From Pseudomonas putida (GTDB lineage: Bacteria; Pseudomonadota; Gammaproteobacteria; Pseudomonadales; Pseudomonadaceae), in contig NZ_SMTE01000015.1 of NCBI RefSeq assembly GCF_004357765.1, positions 62,001 to 126,000 on the forward strand: a DNA stretch of 64,000 bases. The letters run 5' to 3'. The translations under genes were made by a program, and so were the position numbers. Positions 36,424-48,037 of the stretch are shown piece by piece; position 1 is the first letter of the stretch, and every line of letters starts with the position of its first letter. Under the pieces are notes generated by a model. The model had not been told where the DNA came from. It saw only the letters and a program-made list of their open reading frames with translations, and ran no database searches.

Positions 36424-37392
36424 ATGACTGAAAAACTGGTCCACGCATCAACCAGCGGAATCGCCACAGAATTCGGCTTTTACCCGATCTGTTGCGATAT
36501 CGAGAGTGAACAGTTCTCCATCCGAACGCTTCCCAACCATGAGGAAACCGTTTCCTCTATCGTTGAAGATGCAAACGTCATCGACGGCTGGCTCTACCCG
36601 GGACCACAAAAGCGATTGGACTTCGTAAGCAGTACTCTCCGACCAATGCCCTATAGCAGTCGCGTCTTCGGGCTGCCCAAGACTCATGTCTTAACCCTCA
36701 GCAAAAGCGAGAACCAATACGACCTCGACTTTGTAGTCTGGTGCCTATCCTTATTCACTGGCATGCGCCTGACGGCTACAGAGGCAGGCTTTCTTGATGC
36801 GACTCCCGTTAAGCCACACAAGCTCGTTGACTTCGCTCTTTACCGCTGCAACCTGATCGATGCTGTGCATTTGGCACTCAATTTCTTAGAGCGGGAACGC
36901 GATGCGCCTCGTACCCCTAAGCGAATCGCCGCAGTCATTCATGCTTTGTTCTTGGCACAATATCCTCAGAACCTTCCTTTTGAACGGTTTCAGTACCTCT
37001 ACATGGCATTAGATGGCTGTTTCAAGCTTCTCGACGTCAAGGAGGAAACCAAGCTACACGTGCCTCATGCGCGGCGGATCCAATGGATGTGTGAAAAATT
37101 CGCCATCCCCATACCCGAATGGGCAATGAGTCAAGCAGGAGCTTCGTCTCTATCAACCGTCCGTAACGATACCATGCACGAAGCCCTATTCTTCGATGAA
37201 CCTTTAGGATTCTCAATTTACGGTGGCAACAAGCCTGATGGAGATCCTACGAATGTCACCCTGCAAATGCAGGCACTGGTATGCCGACTTCTAATCGCCA
37301 TCCTCGGAAGGGCTGATACCACATATGTCAAATCGCCAATCAACACCCGGATGATACATAGCCTTGAGCTGCATGATCGCGCCACCGGGTAA
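36424..37392 (+). CDS. HEPN-like protein of the ffs island (unknown function)
   Basis: This 322-residue protein has no signal peptide. An N-terminal beta-rich half ends near LDFVVWCLSLFTGMRLTATE, and a C-terminal helical half contains R247-NDTM-H252. This fits the R-x4-6-H motif of HEPN ribonucleases, with the usual polar residue after the arginine. Related conserved proteins with an N-terminal sensing domain and C-terminal HEPN domain (for example ApeA-type) act in phage defence; homology to those is a guess. It is the first gene inside the island and has its own promoter region. Confidence 0.5.
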   Translation: MTEKLVHASTSGIATEFGFYPICCDIESEQFSIRTLPNHEETVSSIVEDANVIDGWLYPGPQKRLDFVSSTLRPMPYSSRVFGLPKTHVLTLSKSENQYDLDFVVWCLSLFTGMRLTATEAGFLDATPVKPHKLVDFALYRCNLIDAVHLALNFLERERDAPRTPKRIAAVIHALFLAQYPQNLPFERFQYLYMALDGCFKLLDVKEETKLHVPHARRIQWMCEKFAIPIPEWAMSQAGASSLSTVRNDTMHEALFFDEPLGFSIYGGNKPDGDPTNVTLQMQALVCRLLIAILGRADTTYVKSPINTRMIHSLELHDRATG

Positions 37393-37497
37393 GCTGAGAG
37401 AGTGAGACTGAGGAGCCTCGACCGATTTGGGTATAGATCAGCCGGTACGGTGATTCAGGTATCCGCATGTACCTATATAAGATCTATTGACCAATCA

Positions 37498-37523
37498 AAT
37501 CGGTACACACATAATCGGTACAC
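37498..37523 (+). promoter_or_regulatory. direct repeats before the recombinase gene
   Basis: AATCGGTACAC occurs at 37498-37508 and 37513-37523, a 15 bp period, 25 bp before the recombinase start. Two looser relatives (CCGGTACGG and GCATGTACC) lie upstream. They may be recombinase-binding subsites or an autoregulatory operator. Confidence 0.45.
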
Positions 37524-37547
37524 CCAAAACGATACAGGATTATCACC

Positions 37548-38159
37548 ATGTTCATTCGGGCCTACCTCCGTGCATCCACCGGCAAGCAGGATGCAACCCG
37601 TGCTAAGCAGTCGCTGATTGACTTCGCCAGTGAGCATGGACAGAAGATCGCAGCTTTCTACGTTGAGAATGAGTCGGGCACCAAGCTTGATCGTCCTGAG
37701 CTATTCAGGCTGCTAGAGGACAGCCACGAAGGGGATTGCATACTTATTGAGCAAGTGGACAGGTTGTCTCGCCTCTCGCCAGATGACTGGGCAAGTTTAA
37801 AAGCCATCATCGCAGCTAAGAGGGTGGTTGTGGTATCGCTCGATCTGGCCACCAGTCATGCAGTTCTGAAACCGGCTGCCGGCATGGATGACTTCACTAA
37901 AGGGATGATTGCAGCGGTCAATGGCATGTTGCTGGATATACTGGCTGTAGTAGCTCGTAAAGATTACGAAGATCGTCGCCGCCGTCAGAGCCAAAGCATC
38001 GCTAAAGCCAAGGAAATGGGTGTGTATAAAGGCAGGCAAGCTGATGAGGATCTTCATGCTCGCATCAAGCATGCCCTGTCCTCTGGCATGAGTCTCCGCA
38101 AGACAGCCACCACTGTAGGTTGTGCCCTGAGTACGGTGCAGCGAGTGGCTAAGATGTAG
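37548..38159 (+). CDS. small serine recombinase (resolvase/invertase family)
   Basis: This 203-residue protein has the resolvase catalytic domain with R8 and nucleophile S10 (RAYLRAST), LDRPELFRLLED and EQVDRLSRLSPDDW. A long helix (DYEDRRRRQSQSIAKAKEMG) and a C-terminal helix-turn-helix (MSLRKTATTVGCALSTVQRV) follow. Such enzymes usually resolve or invert DNA. As the only recombinase in the island it is the candidate for integration at ffs. Confidence 0.88.
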   Translation: MFIRAYLRASTGKQDATRAKQSLIDFASEHGQKIAAFYVENESGTKLDRPELFRLLEDSHEGDCILIEQVDRLSRLSPDDWASLKAIIAAKRVVVVSLDLATSHAVLKPAAGMDDFTKGMIAAVNGMLLDILAVVARKDYEDRRRRQSQSIAKAKEMGVYKGRQADEDLHARIKHALSSGMSLRKTATTVGCALSTVQRVAKM

Positions 38160-38372
38160 CGTCTGGAGAGCCCACAGGCCCGCCTCTCAGGCGGTGCTAG
38201 GCCCTTCCAAGTTATTTATAGAATCCTAGCGTTCCCGCTGGCCCGGAGAGGGGGCCGCTAAGACATTCGGGTAGAACCGACTGATCCTAGCGCAGGCAGC
38301 TCAGGGTTATTTTTCCTGACTGCGTACGAATAGCCCCTCACCCCATACACTCCGCTGTCAGCGGCGGGCAGG
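38160..38372. other. intergenic region between recombinase and Rap1a-type gene
   Basis: No gene is seen. A GGCCC-GGAGAGG-GGGCC hairpin (about 38249-38265) and two copies of ATCCTAGCG (about 38222 and 38283) are the only structure noticed. The hairpin may end convergent transcripts. Confidence 0.4.
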
Positions 38373-38726
38373 TCACTTGCAAGGAAACGAAGTCTGGAGC
38401 GCCATGACAGTAAGGTTGGTGGCGTTCCGATTCAGCTTATCAGGATGGTCTTCAAGGTATTCGACCGTGACCCTCACCAAGTGGTCAATGGTGGCCTCTG
38501 GTGGGGGGCATATCCTGTGCGACGGTCCCACCATGAGGTTAATTGCCCCTATCAGATCGCCTATGGTTGCCATGGACCCCAAGCAGACTCCCGTGTCGAA
38601 TGTGAGCTTGCCGGCAAGGTGAGCCTTACACGTCTGTAGGAGAATGGTTCCGTCATTGTGTGCCGCTGTCGCTTCACCGCTCATAAGTACCGCAACTAGT
38701 ACAGCCGCTACCGCTCCTGCCTTCAT
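38373..38726 (-). CDS. Rap1a/Tai-family immunity-type protein, orphan
   Basis: This 117-residue secreted protein has a signal peptide (MKAGAVAAVLVAVLMSGEATA). The family pattern is clear: an early cysteine (LQTC), a central conserved loop, then ICPPPEATIDHLVRVTVEYL and a C-terminal ALQTSFPCK. Rap1a and Tai4 proteins are periplasmic immunity proteins against type VI amidase effectors such as Ssp1/Tae4; related proteins also occur in phages. No amidase effector is adjacent. GAGAGAGGG precedes the ATG. It is the only leftward gene in the island. Confidence 0.72.
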   Translation of the reverse strand: MKAGAVAAVLVAVLMSGEATAAHNDGTILLQTCKAHLAGKLTFDTGVCLGSMATIGDLIGAINLMVGPSHRICPPPEATIDHLVRVTVEYLEDHPDKLNRNATNLTVMALQTSFPCK

Positions 38727-38882
38727 GCAACCCTCTCTCCGTATTCAGTGGCTTAAAGCCATCATACTGGATACTGCGTAAGCCTGGGGTAACGTCGTTT
38801 TGCTGATATGGGAAAGGACACCGCCCACGGTAGGCCAAGTGCTACTATGGGCGCCTTCCAGATGCTAAGGGCTGCGTAGGGT

Positions 38883-39722
38883 ATGGGATCGGATTTTGAT
38901 GAAGGGAGTTTTAAGAAGGCACGTAGCTTCCTGATGGTATTTTCCACCATGCTGCTTGTGCTGTGGTATTTCGAAGCAGAGATGAGCACCCTTTCGCTGC
39001 TAGGCAACTCCATCAAGTTCACCGCTAACACCCATAACCTCTGGTTTGTGCTAGCCGCAGCGAACCTCTATTTCTTCTGCCGTTACATCCAACATCTTCC
39101 TCCGGATTGGCGTAAGCCCGGTAAGAGCTTTGAGGAATTCTTCGACTCTACGTTTTGTAGGGTGACGAAGCTGGTTTACAGGAGGAAGCTTTACGCTCAT
39201 GCCTGGGAACACTTCAGAACGGATCACTCTGTTGATGGTGTGACAAAATTTAAGGTTAAGGCTAGCGGCTCACGGCATAAGGAAAGATACGAAGCTCACG
39301 GTTTCTTCCCGAGCCTACGCCCTGAGATGAAGGTCGATTTCAGTTTGCCCTATACGTGGATCGAAAAAGATCGGCTCCTCTCAAGCACGGGATCTGGTAC
39401 AGTTGTTACGCCCCACAGGGTAGTGGTTAACTACTCTCGGGTGAGTTCGTGCATTAAAGTCGTGTTCCTGGCTCCGTGGTTTACAGAGCACCTCTTCCCA
39501 ATGCTCTACGCCCTATGTGCCGTCGGGGTTGGATTCTGGAGCTGGCACACGGTAGATGTCTCCGCACCCGTAGCTTCGCAGCTACAGGCTTCCATGCAAG
39601 CCAACCCCCGATCAATCAGGTGTATCTCTGAGAGCATCCAAGCGAAACACTCGGTGCTATCGGTAGCATGTATTCCAGCCCCTACTGTGACACCTGAGCG
39701 TTTGATGCCCAGCAATCTTTAA
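38883..39722 (+). CDS. three-helix membrane protein, first gene of a two-gene operon
   Basis: This 279-residue protein has hydrophobic helices near 14-30, 51-68 and 203-221. Between helices 2 and 3 lies a cytoplasmic domain of about 130 residues, rich in basic and aromatic residues (KLVYRRKLYAHAWEHFRTDH). A C-terminal tail with three cysteines follows. I do not recognise a named family. It is followed 15 bp later by a HEPN-like gene with a GGAGG ribosome site, which looks like a two-component defence module in which one partner is membrane bound. Confidence 0.6.
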   Translation: MGSDFDEGSFKKARSFLMVFSTMLLVLWYFEAEMSTLSLLGNSIKFTANTHNLWFVLAAANLYFFCRYIQHLPPDWRKPGKSFEEFFDSTFCRVTKLVYRRKLYAHAWEHFRTDHSVDGVTKFKVKASGSRHKERYEAHGFFPSLRPEMKVDFSLPYTWIEKDRLLSSTGSGTVVTPHRVVVNYSRVSSCIKVVFLAPWFTEHLFPMLYALCAVGVGFWSWHTVDVSAPVASQLQASMQANPRSIRCISESIQAKHSVLSVACIPAPTVTPERLMPSNL

Positions 39723-39736
39723 ACCGGAGGAAAGAA

Positions 39737-40420
39737 ATGTCCACCGCATGGAGTCTTAAAGAACTGAGAGATGGTGTGATAAGGGCTGAGCTGCACGACA
39801 CCAAAGAGGCTATCGAAATCATCAGCTCCATTGGGCGCTCATGTGAAATTTTTGATTATCACAAGTGCCTTGCTCGTGACGCGTTCCAAGTGTTCGACGT
39901 GAAAAACGACCCTCACGGAATTGAGTTCGCTAGACAGCTTTTTGACTTGAACGAAAACCAAGAAGCTCTTTATGAGGCAAAACTCGAAAGCGAAGCCAAT
40001 CTTATCGCCTGCATCAGCACCACTCGAAACTCATATGACAGCTTTGGTCAACTAGTTAATATTCTCGCGATAGCCACACCCCTCAAGGGTAACTTCTACG
40101 TTCATGACGTAGCGAGAGCACTCCCAACTGGACAGCTAAAAACCGAACTAAGCGCGGCTGTATCATCGGAGTGGTTCACATATGCGAACGCATTCATGAA
40201 TACAGTGAAGCATCGGCAACTGATCACCCACAGCGCCTCCATTTCGTTTGTAAATGAAAATCGAGGAGGGAAGGTTCGCAGCTTCCAACACAAAGGTAAG
40301 CCCTACCAAGAGTACTGGGTTCGCGAGGTGCTAGAGGGCACCGTAGAGCTTCAAAACGCTCTAGTTCTTTGTGGCAGGGCGCTCAATGAGGCGTTTCTGA
40401 ACAATCCAAGTAGAGACTGA
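39737..40420 (+). CDS. HEPN-like protein, second gene of the operon
   Basis: This 227-residue mainly helical soluble protein contains FMNTVKHRQLITHSA: R160-QLIT-H165 fits the R-x4-6-H HEPN ribonuclease motif, and N-x2-KHR is common in HEPN-type proteins of the Cthe_2314 sort. An upstream helix (ISTTRNSYDSFGQLVNIL) would be the partner helix. Function as a toxin-like RNase controlled by the upstream membrane protein is inferred. A GAGCTTG/CAAGCTC hairpin (40419-40437) overlaps the stop codon and may terminate the transcript. Confidence 0.5.
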   Translation: MSTAWSLKELRDGVIRAELHDTKEAIEIISSIGRSCEIFDYHKCLARDAFQVFDVKNDPHGIEFARQLFDLNENQEALYEAKLESEANLIACISTTRNSYDSFGQLVNILAIATPLKGNFYVHDVARALPTGQLKTELSAAVSSEWFTYANAFMNTVKHRQLITHSASISFVNENRGGKVRSFQHKGKPYQEYWVREVLEGTVELQNALVLCGRALNEAFLNNPSRD

Positions 40421-40543
40421 GCTTGGGAAACAAGCTCTCCACAGATATGATACCGCTCATGGTGCACCACTCAGATGTACCTAAACGCTGTCACACTTCG
40501 AGATTTTTGAGCGAGAAATCCTTGAGAATTCAAGGAATTGCGT

Positions 40544-40617
40544 AATGGAGGCGGCCCCACCAGCCACACCCCGGCACTCGATGTTCCCGCTATGGCTGCT
40601 CCCTTCCGGGCCTGACC
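40544..40617. repeat. right attachment-site repeat (within ffs)
   Basis: This copy of the 74 bp repeat forms the 3' part of the intact SRP RNA gene. The hairpin CCTTGA-GAAT-TCAAGG lies 8 bp outside it on the island side (40520-40535), mirroring the hairpin at the left end. Confidence 0.88.
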
Positions 40618-40659
40618 AGGTTAACGGGTAATCAATGCGGGGGGACCGATGGGGCCACC
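40550..40659 (-). ncRNA. ffs: signal recognition particle RNA (4.5S)
   Basis: Read on the minus strand, the conserved apical domain CCTGGTCAGGCCCGGAAGGG followed by AGCAGCC identifies small bacterial SRP RNA. The ends pair (GGTGGCCCC with GGGGCCGCC) into the long 4.5S hairpin of about 110 nt. It binds Ffh for co-translational membrane targeting. The 3' half is duplicated at the far end of the island. The ends given are approximate. Confidence 0.92.
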
Positions 40660-40691
40660 ACTACGCGGCTCACTAAGCAGCGAGCCGCGCC

Positions 40692-40719
40692 ATTGTACCG
40701 TTCTGGGGCGAAGATACAA
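40692..40719 (-). promoter_or_regulatory. sigma-70 promoter of ffs
   Basis: On the minus strand TTGTAT and TACAAT are separated by 16 bp, about 33 bp upstream of the mature ffs 5' end. Apart from this promoter and one REP element, the 334 bp between ffs and ligA shows nothing. Confidence 0.6.
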
Positions 40720-40874
40720 CCGCTGCGGCCAGAAAAAATCATCGTTTCTCAATGACTTGTCTGGATTGCACCCATGCCGGGCGTCATCCGGTCCTTGGGG
40801 AGCAACTCTCTTGCCGCCCTGAGCGGGTCTGCACGCGATCACCGGCAAGGCCGGTGCCATGGACCGAGGTGTCC

Positions 40875-40902
40875 GCTTCGCGGGCAAGCCCGCTCCTACA
40901 GG
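40875..40902. repeat. single REP element
   Basis: A lone REP core (CGCGGGCAAGCCCGCT) lies between ffs and ligA, in the same orientation as the first member of other pairs in this window. Confidence 0.8.
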
Positions 40903-40993
40903 ATCTTCACTGCTACCAAAGCCTGACGACCTTTCCTGCAGCATGAACGGTTGGGCATCCCTTGATGCCGCTTGGCCATTGATCTGAAGCCAC

Positions 40994-44342
<3,349 letters not shown>

Positions 44343-44545
44343 GTAATCCCGTGCCTCTATAAAAATATGCTTGAAAACAAAGGGTTCAAAGCCCTTTAAC
44401 ACGTGGCGCCAACTCTATGTTCTGACAGGCGTTTTACCCACGCAAAAAACGAGTGACATTAAGCTAGCACGACCAAAGACAACTTTACACCGTCTGTCGC
44501 TCGTGGCGGGGCATTTCCCTGCACAATTGTGCACAAGTACTCGCC

Positions 44546-47500
44546 TCAGGCGTCGACCATGGCCAACGCCTCCTCCACATCCACGGCCACAAGACGTGAG
44601 CAGCCAGGCTCATGCATGGTCACCCCCATCAATTGATCCGCCATTTCCATGGCGATCTTGTTATGGGTGATGTAAATGAATTGCACACTTTCACTCATTT
44701 CCTTGACCAGGCGGGCGTAGCGCCCGACGTTGGCATCGTCCAGCGGGGCATCGACCTCGTCGAGCATGCAGAACGGTGCGGGGTTCAATTTGAAGATGGC
44801 AAACACCAGCGCCAATGCGGTCAGTGCTTTCTCGCCGCCGGACAGCAGATGGATCGTGCTGTTCTTCTTGCCCGGCGGACGCGCCATGATCGTCACCCCT
44901 GTATCGAGTAGATCTTCGCCCGTCAGTTCCAGGTAAGCGCTGCCGCCACCGAAAACTTTTGGAAAAAGTGCCTGTAATCCGGCATTTATCTGATCAAAGG
45001 TATCCTTGAAGCGGTTGCGGGTTTCCTTGTCGATCTTGCGGATGACGTTTTCCAGGGTCTCCAGCGCCTCGACCAGATCGGCGTCCTGGGCATCGAGGTA
45101 GCGCTTGCGCTCGGACTGCTGCTCGTACTCTTCGATAGCGGCGAGGTTGATTGCCCCCAGGCGCTGAATCCGCGCCTCAATCTGTTCCAACTCTTGCTCT
45201 GTACCCTGCTCGCTGGCTTCGGCTTCCAGGGTGGCGAGCACTCCTTGCAGGTCGTAGCCGTCGGCCAGCAGTTGCTCCTGCAGGGTCTTGCGGCGCACGT
45301 CCAGGCCCTGGCACTCCAGGCGCATCTGCTCCAACTGACCGCGCAGCAACTGGGCCTGCTGTTCGGCCTGGGTGCGGCGGCGTTCGGCATCGCGCAAGGC
45401 GCGGTCGGCTTCATCCATGTGCAGGCGGGCCTGGCGCATTTCCTCATCGACGCCCATGCGCTGCTCCAGCAGGGCTTCGAGCTTCATGCGCAGCTCCTCC
45501 AGCGGCGCCTCGCCCTCCTCCAGGTTCAGACTCAACTGCTCCTGGCGCTCGGTCAGGCGTGCGGCTTGCTGTTCCAGGCGCTCGAGGGCCTGGCGGGTGG
45601 AATCATGCTGGGCACGCAACGAACCCAGGCGCACGGCCAACTGATGGGCATGATCCTTGTGCTGGCGGGCTTCCTGGCGCACGCGGTCGAGGCTCTCGCG
45701 CAAGGAATCGCGGCGCGCCATCAATTGTTCACGCTGCTCGGTGTCCTGAGCCATCAGGTCCAAGGCTTCCTGCAGCAGCAGGCGTGACTCGCCCAGTTGT
45801 TCGTGCTCCAGCGCGCGCTGCTCCTGGAGCTCGTGCTGTTCTTCCTGGAGACGGCGCAGGCGCAACTGGAGCTGTTCGGCACGGGCCTGGGCAGCTGACA
45901 GGCCGGCCTTGAGTTCACCATGCTGACGCCCCTCCTCCTGGGTACGGCGGCGCAGTTGCTCACGCTGTTCTTCCAGGTCGAGCTGCTGATCGCGCAGGGT
46001 TTGCAACTGCGCCTCCAGTTGCGCCAGCGCGGCCTCCTGCTCACGCTGTTCCTGGCTCAGGCGCTCGATCTCCTGGCCACGGGCCAATACCCCACCCTCT
46101 GCATCGCCACCACGGCTGACGCGCAAGAAGTGCCGACCTACCCAGTAGCCATCGCGACTGACCAGGCTCTGACCCTCGACCAGCGATTCACGCAGGTCCA
46201 ATGCCTGGGCCAGATTCTCGACGGGCCGGACCTGGGCCAACCAGGGCGCGAGGTCGGTACGCCCCTCGACTTTGTCGAGCAGGCTGCCCGGCTGGCGCGG
46301 CCCCTCGCCTTGGGCCAGCAGCAGGCGCAACTCGCCCTGCTGCAGCTCGGTGAAATCGAGGCGGCTGAACCCGTCTACCAACACCGCCTGCAGATCCGCA
46401 CCGAGCACTGTTTCCACGGCCAGTTCCCAACCCGGCTCGACCCGTAGCCCCTCGGCCAGACGCGGACGCTGCGCCAGGCCTTGGTCACGCAGCCAGTCAC
46501 CAGCGCCTGCGGCAGGTTCCAGGGCTGCCTGCTGCAAGGCCTCCAGCGAAGCCAGGCGCCCACCTAGGCGCTGGACCTCGCCCTGAGCCTGCTGCTGGGC
46601 GCGGGTGGCCTGCTGCAATTGTTCACGCAGCGCCTCCAGACGTTCGACCACCTGTTCTTCGGACACCTGCAACGCTTCGAGCGCCAACTCGCTGCTGGCC
46701 AACTGCTCGGCCAGTTCGAGCATGGCGGCATCCTGCGGATCGGCGCCCATCTGCTCCTGTTCTTCAGCGAGCTTGCGCTGGCGCTCGGCCAGGCGTTCCA
46801 GGCTGGCCTCCAACTGCTGCAGGCGCGACTGCTGCACTTCGGCCTGGCGCCGCGGCTCAGCGGAGCGGCTATTGAAGGCGTCCCACTGCTCCTGCCAGCC
46901 GTGCATGCCCTGCTCGGCTTCTTCAAGGGTGGCTGCGGCTTCTTCGGCGGCAGCCAGGGTCAACTCTTGCTCGGGCTCGAGCATCTGCAGCTCTTCGCCC
47001 AGGGTGGCCAACAAGGTGCGGTCATGACCGAGGTGCGATTCGGTCTCCAGGCGCGTGCGCTCGGCCTCCTTGAAATCGTCCTGCAACTGGCGCAAGCGCT
47101 GCTGGCCGTGCTGGATGCTCTGTTCGACCCGGGCGATGTCACCGGCCACCGAATAGAAGCGGCCCTGGACCTGATTGAAGCGCTCGGACAATTCGTGGTG
47201 GCCGTCGCGCAGCCGTTCGATGCTGGCATCGGCGTTGCGCTGCTCGGCGACCAAGGCCTCGTGGGCGACGCCCTGATCACCGATCACCGCTTCGCGCTGA
47301 CGCACGCGGTCGTCCAGGTCGCGCCAGCGCAACGCCGACAGACGCGCCTTGAGCTGGCGCTCCTGGGCCTTGTACTCGCGGTATTTCTCGGCAGCCTGGG
47401 CCTGGCGGTGCAGGCGTTCGAGCTGGCGCTCGAGCTCTTCGCGCAGGTCGGTCAGGCGCGCCAGGTTTTCCTGGGTGCGACGGATGCGACTCTCGGTCTC

Positions 47501-48034
47501 GCGGCGGCGCTCCTTGTACTTGGAAATGCCCGCCGCTTCCTCGATGAAGTTGCGCAGCTCCTCGGGCTTGGCCTCGATCAGCTTGGAGATCATGCCCTGC
47601 TCGATGATCGAATAGCTGCGCGGGCCGAGTCCGGTGCCCAGGAAGATGTCGGTAATGTCCCGGCGCCGGCACTTGGTGCCATTGAGGTAGTAGGTGTTCT
47701 GCCCGTCGCGGGTCACCTTGCGGCGAATCGAGATCTCGGCGTAGGCCGCGTACTCACCGACCAGGGTGGTTTCGCTGTTGTCGAACACCAGTTCGATGCT
47801 CGCCTGGCTGACGGGCTTGCGGCTGGTGGAGCCGTTGAAGATGACGTCGGTCATCGACTCGCCGCGCAGGTTCTTCGCCGAACTCTCGCCCATCACCCAG
47901 CGCACGGCATCGATGATATTGGACTTTCCGCAACCGTTAGGGCCCACCACAGCGGCCATGTTGCTGGGAAAATTGACCGTGGTCGGGTCGACGAACGACT
48001 TGAACCCGGCCAGCCGTATGCACTTCAGGCGCAT
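44546..48034 (-). CDS. smc: chromosome partition protein Smc
   Basis: This 1162-residue condensin ATPase has an N-terminal Walker A (VVGPNGCGKSNIIDAVRWV), two long coiled coils (about 170-480 and 650-970, rich in Q, E, R and L), and a central hinge near 500-620. The C-terminal half has the signature LLSGGEKALTALALVFAI and Walker B FCMLDEVDAPLDDAN. It organises and segregates the chromosome. A GntR-family gene ends 3 bp upstream of its start. Confidence 0.95.
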   Translation of the reverse strand: MRLKCIRLAGFKSFVDPTTVNFPSNMAAVVGPNGCGKSNIIDAVRWVMGESSAKNLRGESMTDVIFNGSTSRKPVSQASIELVFDNSETTLVGEYAAYAEISIRRKVTRDGQNTYYLNGTKCRRRDITDIFLGTGLGPRSYSIIEQGMISKLIEAKPEELRNFIEEAAGISKYKERRRETESRIRRTQENLARLTDLREELERQLERLHRQAQAAEKYREYKAQERQLKARLSALRWRDLDDRVRQREAVIGDQGVAHEALVAEQRNADASIERLRDGHHELSERFNQVQGRFYSVAGDIARVEQSIQHGQQRLRQLQDDFKEAERTRLETESHLGHDRTLLATLGEELQMLEPEQELTLAAAEEAAATLEEAEQGMHGWQEQWDAFNSRSAEPRRQAEVQQSRLQQLEASLERLAERQRKLAEEQEQMGADPQDAAMLELAEQLASSELALEALQVSEEQVVERLEALREQLQQATRAQQQAQGEVQRLGGRLASLEALQQAALEPAAGAGDWLRDQGLAQRPRLAEGLRVEPGWELAVETVLGADLQAVLVDGFSRLDFTELQQGELRLLLAQGEGPRQPGSLLDKVEGRTDLAPWLAQVRPVENLAQALDLRESLVEGQSLVSRDGYWVGRHFLRVSRGGDAEGGVLARGQEIERLSQEQREQEAALAQLEAQLQTLRDQQLDLEEQREQLRRRTQEEGRQHGELKAGLSAAQARAEQLQLRLRRLQEEQHELQEQRALEHEQLGESRLLLQEALDLMAQDTEQREQLMARRDSLRESLDRVRQEARQHKDHAHQLAVRLGSLRAQHDSTRQALERLEQQAARLTERQEQLSLNLEEGEAPLEELRMKLEALLEQRMGVDEEMRQARLHMDEADRALRDAERRRTQAEQQAQLLRGQLEQMRLECQGLDVRRKTLQEQLLADGYDLQGVLATLEAEASEQGTEQELEQIEARIQRLGAINLAAIEEYEQQSERKRYLDAQDADLVEALETLENVIRKIDKETRNRFKDTFDQINAGLQALFPKVFGGGSAYLELTGEDLLDTGVTIMARPPGKKNSTIHLLSGGEKALTALALVFAIFKLNPAPFCMLDEVDAPLDDANVGRYARLVKEMSESVQFIYITHNKIAMEMADQLMGVTMHEPGCSRLVAVDVEEALAMVDA

Positions 48035-48037
48035 CGG

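Larger units (their letters stand above)
36201..40543. mobile_element. genomic island inserted at the 3' end of ffs
   Basis: Identical 74 bp direct repeats (36201-36274 and 40544-40617) bound this 4.3 kb segment; the right copy is the 3' part of the intact SRP RNA gene. Contents are a HEPN-like protein, a small serine recombinase, a Rap1a-type immunity protein, a membrane protein and a second HEPN-like protein. Genes here are visibly richer in A+T than the flanking chromosome. The recombinase is the only candidate mobility gene. No tyrosine integrase, replication or conjugation gene is present. Confidence 0.85.

Noticed and set aside
36135-36467. 110-residue minus-strand frame across the left ffs repeat
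   Set aside because: It runs through a non-coding RNA gene fragment and has no protein-like features.
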